Shown: positions 1-8,673, counted from the first letter of the stretch. The stretch is 64,000 bases of DNA from Bacteroidota bacterium (GCA_018267955.1 JAFDXL010000001.1:62001-126000), one strand, 5' to 3'. Program-made: numbers and translations. The notes: generated from the sequence alone by a model not told the origin.

Positions 1-339
1 AACCTGCTGAAGTATCAATTAGGCACGGCGGTGGGTAAATACATCAAACAACACAATGTACCTTCAAATGGACTGCTAGTGTACAAACTGGATCATCCAT
101 TGAACGCCATGCATTTTTATGCAGACAGGCTGGTGGCAGAAGATACGCTTGGACTGGTGCCGGGAAAGATTGTGCTGACATCGCCGGAAGGATTAACTGC
201 ACTAAATGAGCAACAAACACATTATGAAATGTTGCAGCAGGGAGATTATTTTAAAGTAAGCGAATTAACGCCGGAATTCCTGAACCCGGCAACCAGGGAT
301 AAAGCAGTGATGAAATATTACTTATTAAAATTGCAATAG
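1..339 (+). CDS. C-terminal part of a probable membrane glycosyltransferase (partial)
   Basis: The reading frame is open from base 1 to the stop at 339, so this is the 3' end of a gene whose start lies outside the window. About 112 residues remain. They are soluble and look like the periplasmic C-terminal tail of a GT-C type (ArnT/PMT-like) glycosyltransferase: a short alpha/beta segment with a valine-rich strand ending in a tyrosine- and leucine-rich tail. This similarity is a general impression from fold and composition; no catalytic part is visible. A strong hairpin terminator follows immediately at 341-369 and faces the convergent gene at 381. Confidence 0.4.
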   Translation, partial: NLLKYQLGTAVGKYIKQHNVPSNGLLVYKLDHPLNAMHFYADRLVAEDTLGLVPGKIVLTSPEGLTALNEQQTHYEMLQQGDYFKVSELTPEFLNPATRDKAVMKYYLLKLQ

Positions 340-340
340 A

Positions 341-369
341 AAAGGGCCGGTACAATACCGGCCCTTTTT
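341..369. terminator. Bidirectional terminator between convergent genes
   Basis: A perfect 12-bp stem (AAAGGGCCGGTA at 341-352, complement at 356-367) with a 3-nt loop, A-rich before and T-rich after. It lies between the partial gene ending at 339 and the minus-strand gene ending at 381, so it can serve both. Confidence 0.9.
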
Positions 370-380
370 ACATTATGCTG

Positions 381-1076
381 TTATTTAAACTGCCTGAAGA
401 AATAAGTAGTGCCTTCACTTTCCATGATCAGGTCGTTATCCTGGCATTTGATCACCTTAAACTGGCGATTGTCTTTGCCTTCGCAATACAGTGTTTGATT
501 GCTATAGCTTTTTATCACCCAGGAAGGTGCATTATCGGCATCGCGACGGGAATATACATTACCCCAGATACCATCTTTTTCTGATGGAAATATTTCTATT
601 GATTTTACCTGCCTGCTGTAGTCAATAGATTCCTTCTTTTTGTCGCTGGTACCTTTGTAAACAGACCATTGTCCTGCCATTTGCTGGATGCTGTTTACCG
701 GAGCATTCATTTCCTGGTGCACAGGTGCATAATCAGACTTAGGCTCTGTATAAGGCGCAAATTCATAAATGCCGGCATCGTCGCGCAATACCAGTTTATT
801 TGGTTTGCGTTCCGTTATAAGAAATTGGCGGGCGCCCATATCCAGCGAGTTATTCTCTATTTTATAAGTGCCGCGATAGATAAATCCGCCGGCTTTTTGC
901 CATACATACTCGTTACCGGTCAGGAATTTGATCATGATGGTATCTGTATAGGCAATCGTTTCTTTTGCAGATTTTTTGCGGGATACTTCTTTCCAATTGC
1001 CCGAAAGGCTGTTTTTATCGCCACAAAAACCCAGTACCGGGGTGATAAACAGTGAGAGGAATAATATTTTTTTCAT
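381..1076 (-). CDS. Secreted protein with two lipocalin-like repeats, unknown function
   Basis: A 231-residue protein with an N-terminal signal peptide (about residues 1-18, ending before CGDKN). The mature part falls into two similar halves, roughly residues 25-110 and 130-231. Each opens with a G-x-W motif (SGNWKEV and AGQWSVY) and runs through alternating beta strands, as in the lipocalin-like domains common in Bacteroidota. That suggests two small calyx-like barrels in the periplasm or on the cell surface that bind a ligand nobody can name from sequence alone. It is monocistronic: a terminator lies downstream and the divergent nitrilase gene starts 68 bp upstream. Confidence 0.7.
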   Translation of the reverse strand: MKKILFLSLFITPVLGFCGDKNSLSGNWKEVSRKKSAKETIAYTDTIMIKFLTGNEYVWQKAGGFIYRGTYKIENNSLDMGARQFLITERKPNKLVLRDDAGIYEFAPYTEPKSDYAPVHQEMNAPVNSIQQMAGQWSVYKGTSDKKKESIDYSRQVKSIEIFPSEKDGIWGNVYSRRDADNAPSWVIKSYSNQTLYCEGKDNRQFKVIKCQDNDLIMESEGTTYFFRQFK

Positions 1077-1143
1077 AAACTTTGTCTTAGCGTTACAAGG
1101 TCAAAAATATTCAAAATAATGTAACGGGTTAACATTAATCATC

Positions 1144-1935
1144 ATGCCATCAAGTACACTTAATATCAGTATCATTCAGCCCGATATTATTTGGGAAGAT
1201 AAAAAAGCCAACCTCGAGCAATATGAAGCCATGATTGCAGGGATAGAAGAAAAAAGGGAGATCGTGGTATTGCCTGAAATGTTCTCTACCGGTTTCAGCA
1301 TGAGCCCCGAAACTTTGGCAGAACCAATGGATGGCACTACGGTGCAGTGGATGAAGGATATAGCCAGGAAATACAAGTGCATTCTCACCGGTAGCGTGAT
1401 AATAGAAGAGGATGGCAACTACTACAACCGCCTGTTATGGGTGCAGCCGGATGGACAGGTAGGTAAATACGATAAAAGGCACCTTTTTGGTTACGCAGAT
1501 GAGGACCAACACTATACCCCCGGCAATAAGCGATTGATAACCAGTGTGAAAGGATTCAGGATTTGCCCGATGGTGTGTTATGACCTTCGGTTCCCGGTAT
1601 GGGCGCGCAATCTTAACAAGGAATACGATGTACTGATATATGTAGCTAACTGGCCAGAAAAAAGGAGCATTGCCTGGCGGACCTTATTGCGCGCAAGGGC
1701 TATAGAAAACATGAGCTATGCAGTGGGTGTTAACCGCGTAGGTATAGATGGCAAAGGGCATCAATATATAGGGGAAAGCAGTGTTTTTGGCCCGCTTGGC
1801 GAAGAAATATGGCAACAAAAAGATCAGCCTGCTGTTCATACAGTGACATTGCAAAAGGACGTGATAGAAGAGGTAAGGGGGCATCTGCCTTTCCTGGAAG
1901 ATGCAGACAGGTTTATCATTGTAGACGAGGAATAG
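1144..1935 (+). CDS. Carbon-nitrogen hydrolase, omega-amidase (YafV/Nit2) type
   Basis: A 263-residue nitrilase-superfamily enzyme of full length. The Glu-Lys-Cys triad is visible: E45 in LPEMFSTGFS, K111 in KYDKRHLF and C145 in MVCYDLRFP. The STGFS and KRHLF signatures point to the omega-amidase subgroup, cytosolic enzymes that hydrolyse alpha-ketoglutaramate or alpha-ketosuccinamate, the by-products of glutamine or asparagine transamination. In many bacteria this enzyme is linked to a methionine aminotransferase of the YbdL type; such an aminotransferase occurs in this window at 36760 but not adjacent. Substrate assignment is from the family. The ATG at 1144 gives the complete first beta strand. 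Confidence 0.85.
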   Translation: MPSSTLNISIIQPDIIWEDKKANLEQYEAMIAGIEEKREIVVLPEMFSTGFSMSPETLAEPMDGTTVQWMKDIARKYKCILTGSVIIEEDGNYYNRLLWVQPDGQVGKYDKRHLFGYADEDQHYTPGNKRLITSVKGFRICPMVCYDLRFPVWARNLNKEYDVLIYVANWPEKRSIAWRTLLRARAIENMSYAVGVNRVGIDGKGHQYIGESSVFGPLGEEIWQQKDQPAVHTVTLQKDVIEEVRGHLPFLEDADRFIIVDEE

Positions 1936-1964
1936 GGCTATAAAACGAAGTCCTCATATTTCGC

Positions 1965-1972
1965 TACTTTTG
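1965..1972 (+). promoter_or_regulatory. Bacteroidetes -7 element upstream of the RND exporter gene
   Basis: TACTTTTG fits the TAnnTTTG consensus and lies 31 bp before the ATG at 2004, in the gap after the nitrilase gene. No clear TTG -33 element is seen at the usual distance, so support is moderate. Confidence 0.45.
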
Positions 1973-2003
1973 CCCCCTCATTCACATCATAAAAAAGTAG
2001 CCC

Positions 2004-4361
2004 ATGTGGCATAGCATAGCCGCTTTTATCATTAAGTTCCGTATTGCCTTACTTGTAGTATTGCTTGCCGCAACCGCCTTTATGGGCTACCACGCCAGCA
2101 AAGTGCAGCTGAGTTATGAGTTTACCAACGCAATACCTACCAACAATCCTAAATACATTGATTACCAGGCATTTCGCAAGCAATTTGGTGAGGATGGCAA
2201 CCTGCTGGTGATAGGTGTGAAGACCGATAAGTTTTTTGATGCTGCATTCTTTAAAGATTATACCGCGCTGGTTCGCCACCTGGAAAAAGTAAAAGCAGTA
2301 GAGAATGTTCTTAGTATACCGGGAGCTATTAACCTGGTAAAAGATACGGCAACCGGGCAGTTGAAAGTGATAAAACTGGTACCGGATCATGGTGAGATCA
2401 ATATAGATTCCATACAATCATCTTTTTTCAACCTGCCATTTTACAGGGGCTTCCTGTATAACCCGGAAACGCATGCTTACCTGATGGCGTTGCGCATCAA
2501 CAAAGAAGTACTCAATTCTAAAAACCGTAAAGATGTAGTCAACGAGATAGTAGGCCTGTCGGATGAATTTGGTAAGAAGTACAATACGGAAATGCACTAT
2601 TCGGGCCTGCCACTGATCCGTACCATGATGGCTACACAGGTACAGAGCGAGATGAGGCTGTTCCTGATCATGTCATTTATCCTTACGGCTGTGATCCTTG
2701 CCCTCTTCTTCAGGTCTTTTGCAGTAGTGCTGGCATCTATGCTGGTAGTAGCAGTAGGCGTAGTATGGTCGCTGGGTACTATAGTATTGCTGGGCTATAA
2801 GATCACCTTGCTAACGGCACTGATACCGCCGCTGATAGTGGTAATAGGCATACCTAACTGTGTGTACCTGCTGAATAAATACCATGCGGAATACAACAGG
2901 CATGGCAATAAAGCAAAGGGCCTGCTGCGCATGGTAGACAGGATGGGTATTGTTACCCTGTTTACCAACCTGACAGCAGCGATAGGTTTCGGTGTATTCT
3001 TCTTTACCAAGAGCGCTATCCTGAAAGAATTCGGCCTGGTAGCAGGTATCAATATCATGGCCATATTTGTAATATCGCTGATATTCATCCCTGCATTATT
3101 CAGCTTCCTGCCGCCGCCTAAAGGCAAGCATACCAACTACCTGGAAAGCGGCTGGATCAATAGGTTACTGAATACGCTGACCAACTGGGTATTTGGGCAT
3201 AGGGTTACTATTTATGTCATCACAATAATAGTATGTATCGTATCTGTAATGGGTATGATGCGCCTGAATACAGTAGGGCATATCGTGGACGACCTTCCTA
3301 AGAGCGGTAAGGTATTCCAGGACCTGAAATTTTTTGAAAGCAATTTCCGTGGGGTAATGCCTTTGGAAATTGTGATAGATACCAAAAAGAAACGTGGTGC
3401 TGTATCATTACCTGTGTTGCAGAAAATGGATGAGCTGACCCAGTACCTGAAGCAATTCCCGGAAATAGGCCATGCTTTATCTATTACAGAAGGCATCAAA
3501 TTTGCAAGGCAGGCTTATTATGATGGCGATAGTAGCAGCTATGGTGTGCCCAATATGTTTGACGGTGCCTTTATACAACCTTACCTGAGTGCCAAAGGAG
3601 ATAAGAACAGTATGTTCAATAAGCTGTTGCTTTCTTTTATGGACAGCACCAAACAAAAGACCCGCATCAGCATTAATATGGCCGATGTAGGCTCTAAAAG
3701 ATTGCCTGTATTGCTGGACAGCATCCGCCCGAAAACATTGCAGATATTCGATACTAGTAAATACAACGTAACCTTTACCGGGACCAGTATTGTATTCCTG
3801 GAAGGTAGCAAGTTCATCATCAACAGCCTGCGCGACAGTTTGATATTAGCCTTCATCATGATCTTTGGTTGCATGATCGTGCTGTTCCGCTCATGGAGGA
3901 TATTGCTGATATCTATGGTAATCAATATTGTTCCGCTATTGATAACTGCCGGCATCATGGGCTGGGTGGGTATTCCTATCAAGCCATCCACCGTACTGGT
4001 ATTTAGCGTGGCGCTGGGTATTACTATAGATGTGACGATACGCTTCCTGGTGAACTTTAAACAGGAGCTGGTGCGCCACGAGGATGATATTGCCACTACC
4101 GTAAAACGTACGATACACGATACGGGCCTGAGTATTATATATACTTCGCTGATATTGATAGCAGGGTTTGGTGTATTTGCCTTGTCGCAATTCGATGGTA
4201 CCAAATCGCTCGGCTACCTGACATCTCTGACATTGTTGCTGGCAATGGTTACCAACCTGACTCTGCAACCTGCATTACTGCTGTGGATGGATAAGGTAAT
4301 GCGCAAGAATAAGTCGGCCGACTTCTTAGTGGATGAAGAAGATGAGAATGCTTCTGTGTAG
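2004..4361 (+). CDS. RND-superfamily (MMPL type) exporter
   Basis: A 785-residue inner-membrane protein with the two-fold RND layout. TM1 (about 10-30) is followed by a periplasmic domain (30-210), a five- to six-helix bundle (about 215-370) with a GIPNCVYLLNKY loop, then the repeat: one helix (about 400-420), a second periplasmic domain (420-610) and a final helix bundle (615-770) with GITIDVTIRFLVNF. This is the COG1033/MMPL architecture, related to hopanoid transporter HpnN and MmpL proteins, which move lipids or hydrophobic compounds using the proton gradient. Cargo is unknown. A lipid-modifying hydroxylase follows at 4492 on the same strand, which makes lipid cargo an attractive but unproven idea. 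Confidence 0.85.
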   Translation: MWHSIAAFIIKFRIALLVVLLAATAFMGYHASKVQLSYEFTNAIPTNNPKYIDYQAFRKQFGEDGNLLVIGVKTDKFFDAAFFKDYTALVRHLEKVKAVENVLSIPGAINLVKDTATGQLKVIKLVPDHGEINIDSIQSSFFNLPFYRGFLYNPETHAYLMALRINKEVLNSKNRKDVVNEIVGLSDEFGKKYNTEMHYSGLPLIRTMMATQVQSEMRLFLIMSFILTAVILALFFRSFAVVLASMLVVAVGVVWSLGTIVLLGYKITLLTALIPPLIVVIGIPNCVYLLNKYHAEYNRHGNKAKGLLRMVDRMGIVTLFTNLTAAIGFGVFFFTKSAILKEFGLVAGINIMAIFVISLIFIPALFSFLPPPKGKHTNYLESGWINRLLNTLTNWVFGHRVTIYVITIIVCIVSVMGMMRLNTVGHIVDDLPKSGKVFQDLKFFESNFRGVMPLEIVIDTKKKRGAVSLPVLQKMDELTQYLKQFPEIGHALSITEGIKFARQAYYDGDSSSYGVPNMFDGAFIQPYLSAKGDKNSMFNKLLLSFMDSTKQKTRISINMADVGSKRLPVLLDSIRPKTLQIFDTSKYNVTFTGTSIVFLEGSKFIINSLRDSLILAFIMIFGCMIVLFRSWRILLISMVINIVPLLITAGIMGWVGIPIKPSTVLVFSVALGITIDVTIRFLVNFKQELVRHEDDIATTVKRTIHDTGLSIIYTSLILIAGFGVFALSQFDGTKSLGYLTSLTLLLAMVTNLTLQPALLLWMDKVMRKNKSADFLVDEEDENASV

Positions 4362-4424
4362 CATTTATCAGCAGTACTGATAATAACATTTAGTATAGCA
4401 ATAATACCGCTTTTGTAGTGACTG

Positions 4425-4432
4425 TAGTTTTG
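4425..4432 (+). promoter_or_regulatory. -7 element (TAGTTTTG) before the fatty acid hydroxylase gene
   Basis: TAGTTTTG matches TAnnTTTG. It sits only 2 nt before an in-frame ATG at 4435, so transcription would start at or after that codon. This favours the ATG at 4492 as the true start of the hydroxylase. Confidence 0.4.
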
Positions 4433-4491
4433 TAATGCATTTGCAATTATGCCACGGGCATATTTTTTGCGGTGCATTTAAAAACACCACC

Positions 4492-5112
4492 ATGCTACAC
4501 GAAGGAACCACTATTAAAAATAAGGGGCAAGGCCGTTTATTTAAGAGCGATATCCTTGAAGCGCTCAGCAAAACGCATCCGTTTGTTATTTACGGAATAT
4601 ATTTCCCCATTATCTTCTATCTGCTATACTATGGCAATACGCAGAAAGGACTTGCTGTATGGGCTGAGGCCGGCTTGTTTGTAGGAGGCGCTATGTTCTG
4701 GAGCTTTTTTGAGTACATCATGCACCGCTACCTGTTTCATATGATGGTGGAAGGGGAGCGCAGCCGCAAGTTTGTGTACACCATGCACGGGGTACATCAT
4801 GAATACCCGAGAGACAGAGACCGATTGTTTATGCCGCCGATACCCAGCCTGGTTGTATCCAGCATTATTTTTTCACTGATGTATTTTGTGATGGACAGGT
4901 ATGCTTTCGCTTTTTTCCCGGGTTTCCTGTTTGGCTACCTTGTATATGGCAGCATGCACTATGCCATACATGCTTTTGCACCACCTAAGTTTTTAAAAGC
5001 ACTGTGGAGAAACCATCACCTGCACCATTATAAAACACCGGATAAAGGTTTTGGCGTGAGTTCTGTTTTGTGGGATGTGGTGTTTGGGACGGTGCCTGGG
5101 AAGCATGCATAA
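4492..5112 (+). CDS. Fatty acid hydroxylase / sterol desaturase family membrane enzyme
   Basis: A 206-residue integral membrane di-iron enzyme. The histidine clusters are complete: HRYLFH, HGVHHEYP, HYAIH and HHLHHY, spread between predicted helices as in fatty acid 2-hydroxylases (FA2H/Scs7 type). The conserved tail KGFGVSSVLWDVVFGT is also present. In Bacteroidota such enzymes are thought to hydroxylate the acyl chains of sphingolipids, ceramides or sulfonolipids; that role is inferred from the family. An upstream ATG at 4435 would add 19 cysteine/histidine-rich residues that do not look like family sequence and overlaps a promoter motif, so I start at 4492. The gene follows the RND exporter by 130 bp. 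Confidence 0.8.
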   Translation: MLHEGTTIKNKGQGRLFKSDILEALSKTHPFVIYGIYFPIIFYLLYYGNTQKGLAVWAEAGLFVGGAMFWSFFEYIMHRYLFHMMVEGERSRKFVYTMHGVHHEYPRDRDRLFMPPIPSLVVSSIIFSLMYFVMDRYAFAFFPGFLFGYLVYGSMHYAIHAFAPPKFLKALWRNHHLHHYKTPDKGFGVSSVLWDVVFGTVPGKHA

Positions 5113-5133
5113 ATCTAAGAGATGTATAGATAT

Positions 5134-6036
5134 TTAAAAGGTTTTTTCATCCTTTTTACTTTTTGGATTTGGAAGCTCTTTGCCTTTACTTGCTAGCGCG
5201 ATCGCTTCATAAAATATAGAGTTGTGAATATAATTTTTTACTAAATCAATTTCAGGAGTTGTTCTGGGATCTCTATAATTTCTATAATATTCTACTTCAA
5301 TTTTAGTATCTAAAAAAGTGATGTTGTATGTAAACGAAGTGTCTTTTTCATAATAGTGAGCAATTGCTTTGATGTTCATTATCGAAGTATCTAACATTGA
5401 TGCTAACAATTTTCTATCAGGCCGTTTAATCAATAATGAGTTAATCATTTTCATTGCACTTTTGTTTCCTGCAAGCGACTCTATCCCGATAGGAATACTT
5501 AGCAGTTTGTGTAAAGCTTTATTTGTGTCACCCATTTTAAGATAGATATCGGCGTAATATTCACAGGTCTCAATTGTATTTCCAGCATATTCATTGCCAC
5601 AAAAATGATGATACGGGTAAACTGTATCGGATAGTATTAAGAAATGTAGTGCGGAGTCATACTTTTGCTTGTCATAATATATTGAACTTAAAATTCTAGA
5701 AGATTTGTGCTTATAATCACGGTAGGGAGATTCCATTATATCTCCCCTAACTTCTTTAAGATCAACTGCACCACTGGCCAGCATTTTTTTAAAAATGTAT
5801 ATGGCACTGTCAGCTTTATGGTTATTTAGATAGGAATAGCCTAGATTGAATAATGATTCATAGTAAATTTTACTTTTTGGATGATTGATAACGATGTATC
5901 GAAATGCATTTTCTGCGTCGTTATATCTTTCCTGATCGTAAAATGTAATTCCTTCTTCAAAATAGTCTGAGGGCATTTTTTGTGCAAGTACCAATGTTGA
6001 TATTATACAAAGGCCAATAGTTATTAAGGTTTTCAT
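5134..6036 (-). CDS. Secreted tetratricopeptide-repeat protein
   Basis: A 300-residue protein beginning with a signal peptide (MKTLITIGLCIISTLVLAQ). Helical repeats between about residues 25 and 110 read as TPR units (EEGITFYDQERYNDAENAF, LFNLGYSYLNNHKADSAIYI), with at least two more weaker units to about residue 190. The C-terminal third has no recognisable motif. The start at 6036 is chosen because it opens the signal peptide and its ATG overlaps the stop of the upstream gene as ATGA, indicating translational coupling; a longer frame reaches 6111 but lacks secretion sense. Base composition is clearly richer in A+T than the neighbours. Function unknown; probably works with its coupled partner in the periplasm or outer membrane. 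Confidence 0.75.
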   Translation of the reverse strand: MKTLITIGLCIISTLVLAQKMPSDYFEEGITFYDQERYNDAENAFRYIVINHPKSKIYYESLFNLGYSYLNNHKADSAIYIFKKMLASGAVDLKEVRGDIMESPYRDYKHKSSRILSSIYYDKQKYDSALHFLILSDTVYPYHHFCGNEYAGNTIETCEYYADIYLKMGDTNKALHKLLSIPIGIESLAGNKSAMKMINSLLIKRPDRKLLASMLDTSIMNIKAIAHYYEKDTSFTYNITFLDTKIEVEYYRNYRDPRTTPEIDLVKNYIHNSIFYEAIALASKGKELPNPKSKKDEKTF

Positions 6037-7511
6037 AGAATGATTTTGTAACGATAAAATGAATTTCCTTCTACCCCATAGAATATAAATTGATTGGAAT
6101 AAAAATAGCATGATGATTTTATAATTTTTGATACTCCAATAAGTGTTTTATAGATTTTGTTATTAATAATTAACCTAAACTTGTCTTGATCTATTTGTTG
6201 TAATGCATAATATCCATATTCAGCTATTCCGGAAACAGAAAAATACGGGTATTTTTTATCTACGGGCTTTGTAACAAAAAGCGGCTTTGACATTTTTCCT
6301 TTATAGAAAATATATTGAATATTTTTTATGGTTAGAACTACATTGTCTTTTTGCCATATATCATAATAATAATCTAGATAACCCAATCCTTCAGTACTTA
6401 AGTTGCTCCAAGAGATATTATCATCATCTTCGTATACTATCGGTGAGAAAATCAAACTATCATTTTGATAGATATAAACGGAATCATCTGTTGCGAAAAT
6501 ATGAAGTGAATTACCTGTAGGACTGATATATAGCGGTATTGCACGCACCCCGTATTTTGATATAGGTGTAGTATTACGAACACCATTCACAACTTTAAAT
6601 AGATAGTAATTGCTCCTTGTGTAAAATGAAAAATGGCCTTTCTTCCCTAAATTAGGAATCACTATCTTATCATATCCGTTATTATAAATCTTCCCGTTTA
6701 CATTAATGTAGTTAATACTATCTTCAGTATATGTAAACAAGTAGTTGGAATCTCCAGCTAACTCCACATTTTCTATGTTTTCAAGATCGCGAAAGATATG
6801 TTTCCCAATAGCAATATTATTATTCCATTTTATGTAAATTCTATTAGAATTAATAAATGGAATATCGTTTTTGATGTAACCGTAGTCGCCATCGTCATTC
6901 AATGTCAGTTCTGAAAATATAGTAGTACTTGAATCTATATGTTGACTATTAAAGAATAGGTAGTACTGCCTGTTCTTATTTATATAATATAACCTGTCCC
7001 CTTTTCTATTAAACTTGCACCAGGTGCTGTATTCATATCTTAATTTTTCTCCAGAAGAATCCAGAACTTTATTAACGATTTTATCATTTATATAATAATA
7101 GTCATAGCCCGAATAGTTGAGTGTAATAGCAACATCATTCATATTATATCCTGCACAATTTCTATCACCTAATTTTCCTTTCACTGGACCATATACCTTT
7201 GTTCCATAAGAGTTCTTGTAATACCATTCAGCTTCCGGACGATTATAATTCTCAGAATAAGAGATACTTCCTAAACGCGCAGATGAACTTCCGATAAAAT
7301 GAAAAGGACCTAACTTTTCTTTGTTGGTTAAGAAATAATAAGACGTGTCCTGTTTAAGACTAAAACAATAGTTGCCAGCAGTGTCAAAAGTTGGGTCTCC
7401 TTTTAATAGCAATGAATCACCGGGATCTGTAATAATTAGTTTTCGCTCAATAGTTTGAGAATAACAATATACAGGAAGGTAGAAGCAAAGGATAAATAAT
7501 AGTGATCGCAT
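6033..7511 (-). CDS. Secreted protein of unknown function, possible beta-propeller
   Basis: A 492-residue protein with signal peptide (MRSLLFILCFYLPVYCYSQ). I do not recognise the family. The mature part is made of repeating short strands with many Tyr, Asn, Asp and Ser-rich turns (for example KGDRLYYINKNRQYYLFFN, SYLFTYTEDS-like blocks), which would suit a WD40- or TolB-like propeller. Start at 7511 rather than 7526 because it begins the signal peptide. The stop overlaps the start of the TPR gene (ATGA), so the two are one transcription and translation unit. Both genes are strikingly A+T-rich against the flanking core genes, a sign of recent acquisition or relaxed selection. Confidence 0.7.
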   Translation of the reverse strand: MRSLLFILCFYLPVYCYSQTIERKLIITDPGDSLLLKGDPTFDTAGNYCFSLKQDTSYYFLTNKEKLGPFHFIGSSSARLGSISYSENYNRPEAEWYYKNSYGTKVYGPVKGKLGDRNCAGYNMNDVAITLNYSGYDYYYINDKIVNKVLDSSGEKLRYEYSTWCKFNRKGDRLYYINKNRQYYLFFNSQHIDSSTTIFSELTLNDDGDYGYIKNDIPFINSNRIYIKWNNNIAIGKHIFRDLENIENVELAGDSNYLFTYTEDSINYINVNGKIYNNGYDKIVIPNLGKKGHFSFYTRSNYYLFKVVNGVRNTTPISKYGVRAIPLYISPTGNSLHIFATDDSVYIYQNDSLIFSPIVYEDDDNISWSNLSTEGLGYLDYYYDIWQKDNVVLTIKNIQYIFYKGKMSKPLFVTKPVDKKYPYFSVSGIAEYGYYALQQIDQDKFRLIINNKIYKTLIGVSKIIKSSCYFYSNQFIFYGVEGNSFYRYKIIL

Positions 7512-7544
7512 AACCGTATATAACAATATACAGTGTTTATGCTA

Positions 7545-8174
7545 TTATCGCAATAACAACTCCTCCAGTTCAGAAATGATCATGGCAGTAGCGCCCCAAA
7601 CAATATGATCGTCTTTCCATTTGTAAGCGGGAGCATCAATGGTAATATGAGGAAAAGCGGAAGGTGTGATCATGGTACGGATCTTTCGTTCAGGTGCAAA
7701 GAAATCTTTAAGAGGAACCTCCAGCACATACTGTACTTCGCTCAGGCTAAGGCTATAAGATAGATGCTCTTTTGCGAAGCCTACAAAAGGCTGCACCTGG
7801 TTGTAGCTTACAGGTATATATAAAGGCGTCAACCTGCCCAGTACTTCTATCTTATCATCCGTAATGCCTACTTCTTCAAAGGTTTCGCGTAGGGCGGTTA
7901 CCTGCAGGTTGGCATCAGTCATGTCTTTTCTGCCACCGGGGAAGCTTATTTGTCCACCATGCGCCTTGCCATCTTCCACCCTTTTTATCAGCAGCATATT
8001 CAACTCATCCTGTTTGGGAAAGAGCAATGCCATTACTGCGCTTTCTTTAGCATCGCCGGGTATTGTTGCCGGCATCTCACGCACTCTCGATGCCATTTTG
8101 TTTTGCGCGGTTAGCCCCGGTAATGGTTGTTGTAATCTTTCCCTTAACTGCTCTATATGTTTTGAAATATCCAA
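7545..8174 (-). CDS. Nudix hydrolase, CoA pyrophosphatase (NudL-like)
   Basis: A 209-residue Nudix enzyme. The box runs GGRKDMTDANLQVTALRETF then EEVG: the helix core RETFEEVG is intact, while the first acidic position is Asp rather than Glu, as is usual in the NudL branch. The preceding GGQISFPGG is the UPF0035 signature that marks CoA diphosphatases, which split CoA or acyl-CoA into phosphopantetheine and 3',5'-ADP and so turn over oxidised or damaged cofactor. It starts 2 nt after the stop of the CDGSH gene, so the two are co-transcribed. Length is normal. Substrate is from the family, not shown here. Confidence 0.85.
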   Translation of the reverse strand: MDISKHIEQLRERLQQPLPGLTAQNKMASRVREMPATIPGDAKESAVMALLFPKQDELNMLLIKRVEDGKAHGGQISFPGGRKDMTDANLQVTALRETFEEVGITDDKIEVLGRLTPLYIPVSYNQVQPFVGFAKEHLSYSLSLSEVQYVLEVPLKDFFAPERKIRTMITPSAFPHITIDAPAYKWKDDHIVWGATAMIISELEELLLR

Positions 8175-8176
8175 CC

Positions 8177-8614
8177 CTATTCGTCTTTAAAATCAATCTT
8201 TCTGTGAGTGCCATCGCAATATGGTTTGTTGGATGACTGTCCGCAACGGCAAAGTGCAGTTACCTTATTCTTTTTGGTCTCTTCACCATTCTTGTGTTTG
8301 ATGGTGATATTGCCGTAGATCATCAAAGGGCCGTTAGGAGTTACTTCTACAATCGTTTCCACGTCAATTTCGGGAGTAGAAGCGGTATGCTGCTTCTCAT
8401 CGTTCCTGAAATAACTCAATGCTCCCGAAGGGCATTTTTCCACCTGGCTGATGATAAGATCTGTTTCTGCCTTGGTCATATCTATCCACGGGCGTTTGCG
8501 CGGGTCAAAAACCTCCAGCAGGCCTGTCCAGCAAAGTTTGGAGTGGATGCACACATTGGGTTTCCATGCAATGGTGATCTCACCGTTGGTATAGTGTTTC
8601 GTTATTTCTTCCAT
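8177..8614 (-). CDS. CDGSH iron-sulfur protein with divergent 4Fe-4S domain
   Basis: A 145-residue protein with two metal-binding parts. Residues 1-70 match the divergent 4Fe-4S mono-cluster domain (Fer4_19), with C22, C28 and C61 available. Residues 98-140 hold the CDGSH signature CRCGQSSNKPYCDGTH, giving the three-Cys one-His ligands C122, C124, C133 and H137 of a labile 2Fe-2S cluster (mitoNEET-like). Such proteins are thought to act in redox sensing or cluster transfer in the cytosol. It leads a two-gene operon with the Nudix gene (2-nt spacing). Directly upstream is a perfect 14-bp dyad containing a promoter-like element. Confidence 0.85.
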   Translation of the reverse strand: MEEITKHYTNGEITIAWKPNVCIHSKLCWTGLLEVFDPRKRPWIDMTKAETDLIISQVEKCPSGALSYFRNDEKQHTASTPEIDVETIVEVTPNGPLMIYGNITIKHKNGEETKKNKVTALCRCGQSSNKPYCDGTHRKIDFKDE

Positions 8615-8627
8615 TGTATTTCCTTAT

Positions 8628-8663
8628 AGAGGCCTCTTATCAAATTTACGATAAGAGGCCTCT
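8628..8663 (-). promoter_or_regulatory. Perfect 14-bp dyad enclosing a -7 promoter element
   Basis: AGAGGCCTCTTATC at 8628-8641 is repeated exactly in reverse complement at 8650-8663, with an 8-nt loop. On the minus strand the centre reads TAAATTTG (8648-8641), a TAnnTTTG -7 element aimed at the CDGSH gene, with a TTG at 8667-8665, 16 nt upstream. No T-run follows on the minus strand, so it is a poor terminator for the pirin gene; an operator or a structured leader fits better. Confidence 0.5.
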
Positions 8664-8673
8664 GCAACCTAAT

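Noticed and set aside
375-1055. Plus-strand frames of 69 and 128 codons over the lipocalin-like gene
   Set aside because: They are antisense to a gene with a clear signal peptide and duplicated domain structure, and show no domain sense.
3581-4268. Long minus-strand frames (207 and 110 codons) under the RND exporter gene
   Set aside because: Shadow frames of a conserved transmembrane gene; no recognisable protein features.
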